From positions 124,001-188,000 of the forward strand of contig JAFEMX010000002.1 in the NCBI GenBank assembly GCA_016892645.1: a DNA stretch of 64,000 nucleotides, written 5' to 3'. The stretch is from Micrococcaceae bacterium RIT 802 (GTDB lineage: Bacteria > Actinomycetota > Actinomycetes > Actinomycetales > Micrococcaceae). The notes beneath the pieces were generated by a model. That model had not been told where the DNA came from and did no database searches. It saw only the letters and a program-made list of their open reading frames with translations. Both the position numbers and the translations under genes were made by a program. Shown one piece after another: positions 62,349 through 64,000 of the stretch (positions within the stretch are counted from its first letter, which is position 1; each line of letters starts with the position of its first letter).

Positions 62349-64000
62349 TCACAGTCCGAAGACGTTGAGTTCCGGCAAGGCGGTGCGCACGAGCGTGCGG
62401 GCCTCGGCGGCGGATCCGGCCGCCAGTGCGAGCTGTGCGAGCCGTTGGGCTCCGGTGCGGTCGACGCGCTTCAGGATGGCCGCGACGGCGGGTAGGGCTC
62501 GACGGTTCATCGAGAGCGTCGCCACGCCCAGCCCGACGAGAACGACGGCCAATGCTGGATCGGCTGCGGCTTCCCCGCAGACCCCCACGGGCTTCGGGCC
62601 TCCCGCGGCTGCCGCTCCACCGTCGCAGGTGGCCTGGATGAGGTGCAGGACGGCGGGCTGCCAGGGATCATTGAATTCGGCAAGCGGGCCGAGTTGGCGG
62701 TCGGCAGCCATGGTGTATTGGGTCAGGTCGTTGGTGCCGATGGACGCGAACGCCACTTCGGAGACCACCTGCCGCGCCATGACCGCCGCTGAGGGGACCT
62801 CCACCATCACGCCCGGCGTCGTCAACCCGGCAGCGGCACAGAGGGTCGCGAAGGCGGCCGCCTCGGCTGGGGTCGAGATCATCGGAGCCATCGTCCACAC
62901 CTCGGCATCCGTTCCATCGGCAGCTTCGGCGATGGCGGCCAGTTGTCGCTCCAGCACCCCCGGGACCGCCGCGTCTGTGCGGTAGCCGCGCACCCCGAGG
63001 GCGGGGTTTGGTTCGGACTCGTCGGTCAGGAAGGGCAAGGGCTTGTCGGCGCCGGCGTCGAGGGTCCGCACCACGACCTTGGAACCGCCGAAGGCCTCGA
63101 AGACGGCACGATAGGCCTGGACCTGTTCGTCGTGGCTGGGCTCGGTGTCCCGGCCGAGGAAGCAGAACTCGGTGCGCAGCAGCCCCACGCCCTCGGCGCC
63201 CGCGGCCGCGGCATCCTTCGCATCGGACCCGCTGCCGACGTTGGCCAGCAGGGGGACGCGATGCCCGTCGGAGAGCACACCGACACCGTCGAAGCCTGGC
63301 AGGGCCACGCGGGAGGCATAGGCCTCGGCGAGTGCCGTTTCCGTGGCGCCTGGATTGCGGACCACCGTTCCGTCGATGCCGTCGACGAAGACGACGTCGC
63401 CGTCGACCAGGGCCACGGTGTCGGCGGCCGCCACGATGGCCGGAAGCCCCAGCGACCGGGCGACGATCGCCGTGTGCGACTGCGGACCGCCGCCGCTGGT
63501 CACCAGTGCCAGGACCCGGGTGGGGTCCAGCGTGGCGGTGTCGGCCGGGGCCAGGTCGGCGGCCCAGAGCACGAAGGGCTCGTCGGCGTCAGGTATTCCC
63601 GGTGCCGGCACGCCGCGCAACTCGGCGACGATCCGGGCGCGGACATCCAGGACGTCCGTGGCGCGTTCGGCCATGTAGCCGCCCAAGGCCGCCAGCTGGG
63701 TGGCGACGGCATCCGCCGCCTCCCAGATCGCCGACTCAGCGCAGGTCCCGGAGGCCACGAGCTTCGTCGCCGACTTCAGCAGGGACTTGTCCGAGGCCAT
63801 CAGGGCCGTGGCCTTCAGCACGTCAGCTGCATCGCCCGTGGCGGTCGCGGCGCGCTCCTTCAACCCCGCGGCGACGGTGCGTGTTGCCTCGGCCAGGCGG
63901 GCGCTTTCCTGCTCGGCCGTGATGCCTTCGGGCAAGAGGGCTCCATCTGCAGGTGCGGCGATGGGGTCCGGCATCCGGCGGACCGGGCCGATGACACGGC
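62349..64000 (-). CDS. ptsI: PTS enzyme I (PEP-protein phosphotransferase), N-terminus outside the window
   Basis: The visible 550 codons start the phosphotransfer chain from PEP to HPr. The N-terminal HPr-binding helices lie before residue ~140. GGGPQSHTAIVARSLGLPAIV contains the active His. EGVGLLRTEFCFLGRDTEPSHDEQ, VVVRTLDAGADKPLPFL and ASIGTNDLTQYTMAADR (parts) line the PEP site, and PVGVCGEAAADP holds the catalytic Cys. The reading frame is open to base 64000 (RVIGPVRRMPDP), and EI normally starts 10-15 residues before such a segment. The true start is therefore a short way past the right edge; ATG 63974 is not the start. Confidence 0.95.
   Translation of the reverse strand, partial: RVIGPVRRMPDPIAAPADGALLPEGITAEQESARLAEATRTVAAGLKERAATATGDAADVLKATALMASDKSLLKSATKLVASGTCAESAIWEAADAVATQLAALGGYMAERATDVLDVRARIVAELRGVPAPGIPDADEPFVLWAADLAPADTATLDPTRVLALVTSGGGPQSHTAIVARSLGLPAIVAAADTVALVDGDVVFVDGIDGTVVRNPGATETALAEAYASRVALPGFDGVGVLSDGHRVPLLANVGSGSDAKDAAAAGAEGVGLLRTEFCFLGRDTEPSHDEQVQAYRAVFEAFGGSKVVVRTLDAGADKPLPFLTDESEPNPALGVRGYRTDAAVPGVLERQLAAIAEAADGTDAEVWTMAPMISTPAEAAAFATLCAAAGLTTPGVMVEVPSAAVMARQVVSEVAFASIGTNDLTQYTMAADRQLGPLAEFNDPWQPAVLHLIQATCDGGAAAAGGPKPVGVCGEAAADPALAVVLVGLGVATLSMNRRALPAVAAILKRVDRTGAQRLAQLALAAGSAAEARTLVRTALPELNVFGL

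Noticed and set aside
63974-63974. ATG 63974 as the start of ptsI
   Set aside because: The frame continues upstream to the window edge with an EI-like segment (RVIGPVRR), so the gene is truncated by the window rather than starting here.
1-64000. CRISPR arrays, insertion sequences, prophage, defence systems or secondary-metabolite megasynthases
   Set aside because: I looked for regular direct repeats, transposase DDE motifs, Cas or restriction genes and phage modules and saw none; the only specialised biosynthesis is the carotenoid operon.

Overview
This 64 kb window comes from a high-GC actinobacterium, most likely a member of the Micrococcaceae (Arthrobacter/Micrococcus relatives). The evidence is strong G/C third-position bias, many GTG starts, dense ATGA stop/start overlaps, a Corynebacterium/Micrococcus-type C50 carotenoid operon, a DUF4193 protein, a Micrococcus/Kocuria-type putrescine oxidase and -10 boxes of the TANNNT type, some placed for leaderless mRNAs. 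I see no transposon, prophage, CRISPR array, rRNA or plasmid module. It looks like ordinary chromosome made of metabolic operons.

Layout, left to right. 1-6.2 kb: tail of an FAD oxidoreductase coupled to an SDR, a SWIM-SNF2 helicase, and an MFS transporter interrupted by an in-frame TAG. 6.2-12.3 kb (minus): pxpA, a fused pxpB-pxpC, a biotin carboxylase/BCCP protein, a GntR regulator and a glgC-like gene. 12.3-17.7 kb: a glycine-rich protein, a SurA-like lipoprotein, two small membrane proteins, and a coupled trio (exo/endonuclease-phosphatase, DUF2238, GT2). 17.7-22.3 kb: a TetR regulator divergent from putrescine oxidase, a tandem universal stress protein and an APC permease, with a perfect inverted-repeat operator between them. 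22.3-29.4 kb (minus): one coupled photoprotection operon, crtR-crtE-crtB-crtI-crtYe-crtYf-crtEb-phr. 29.5-31.8 kb: a divergent TspO/CrtK-like gene and an NAD-binding/DUF2867 protein.

31.8-34.2 kb: an Lrp regulator with palindromes in its promoter, an excisionase-like HTH protein read from a leaderless promoter, a DSD1-type PLP enzyme and tRNA-Ala(CGC). 34.4-37.7 kb: a DUF4193 protein, then a thiolase with a FadB-like protein that has lost its dehydrogenase core. 37.8-44.3 kb: CDF transporter, carboxyethylornithine synthase family enzyme, ferredoxin-reductase-like flavoprotein, MFS exporter, VOC protein, AI-2E family transporter. 44.5-54.7 kb: tRNA-Ala(GGC), PanE-like reductase, SGNH hydrolase, peptidase E, a pRiA4b ORF-3 domain protein, a cupin/macro/flavodoxin-like trio, Ogt, a TIGR01777 protein, a YmgE-type protein and an S10 carboxypeptidase. 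55-61.5 kb: a proline-utilisation locus (putP, LysR, putA). 61.5-64 kb: a DUF1801 protein and the PTS pair ptsI-ptsH, with ptsI running off the right edge.

The points that most deserve a second look are: (i) the pxp operon, whose two large proteins together contain every module of a urea-carboxylase-type enzyme split over two chains; (ii) the FadB relic lacking the NAD-binding domain and one hydratase catalytic Glu; (iii) the crtR/tspO divergent control region and the inclusion of regulator and photolyase in the carotenoid operon; (iv) a leaderless 16-codon ORF lying exactly on a strong hairpin upstream of the excisionase-like gene. All functional statements are inferred from sequence patterns recalled for protein families; no database search was run.
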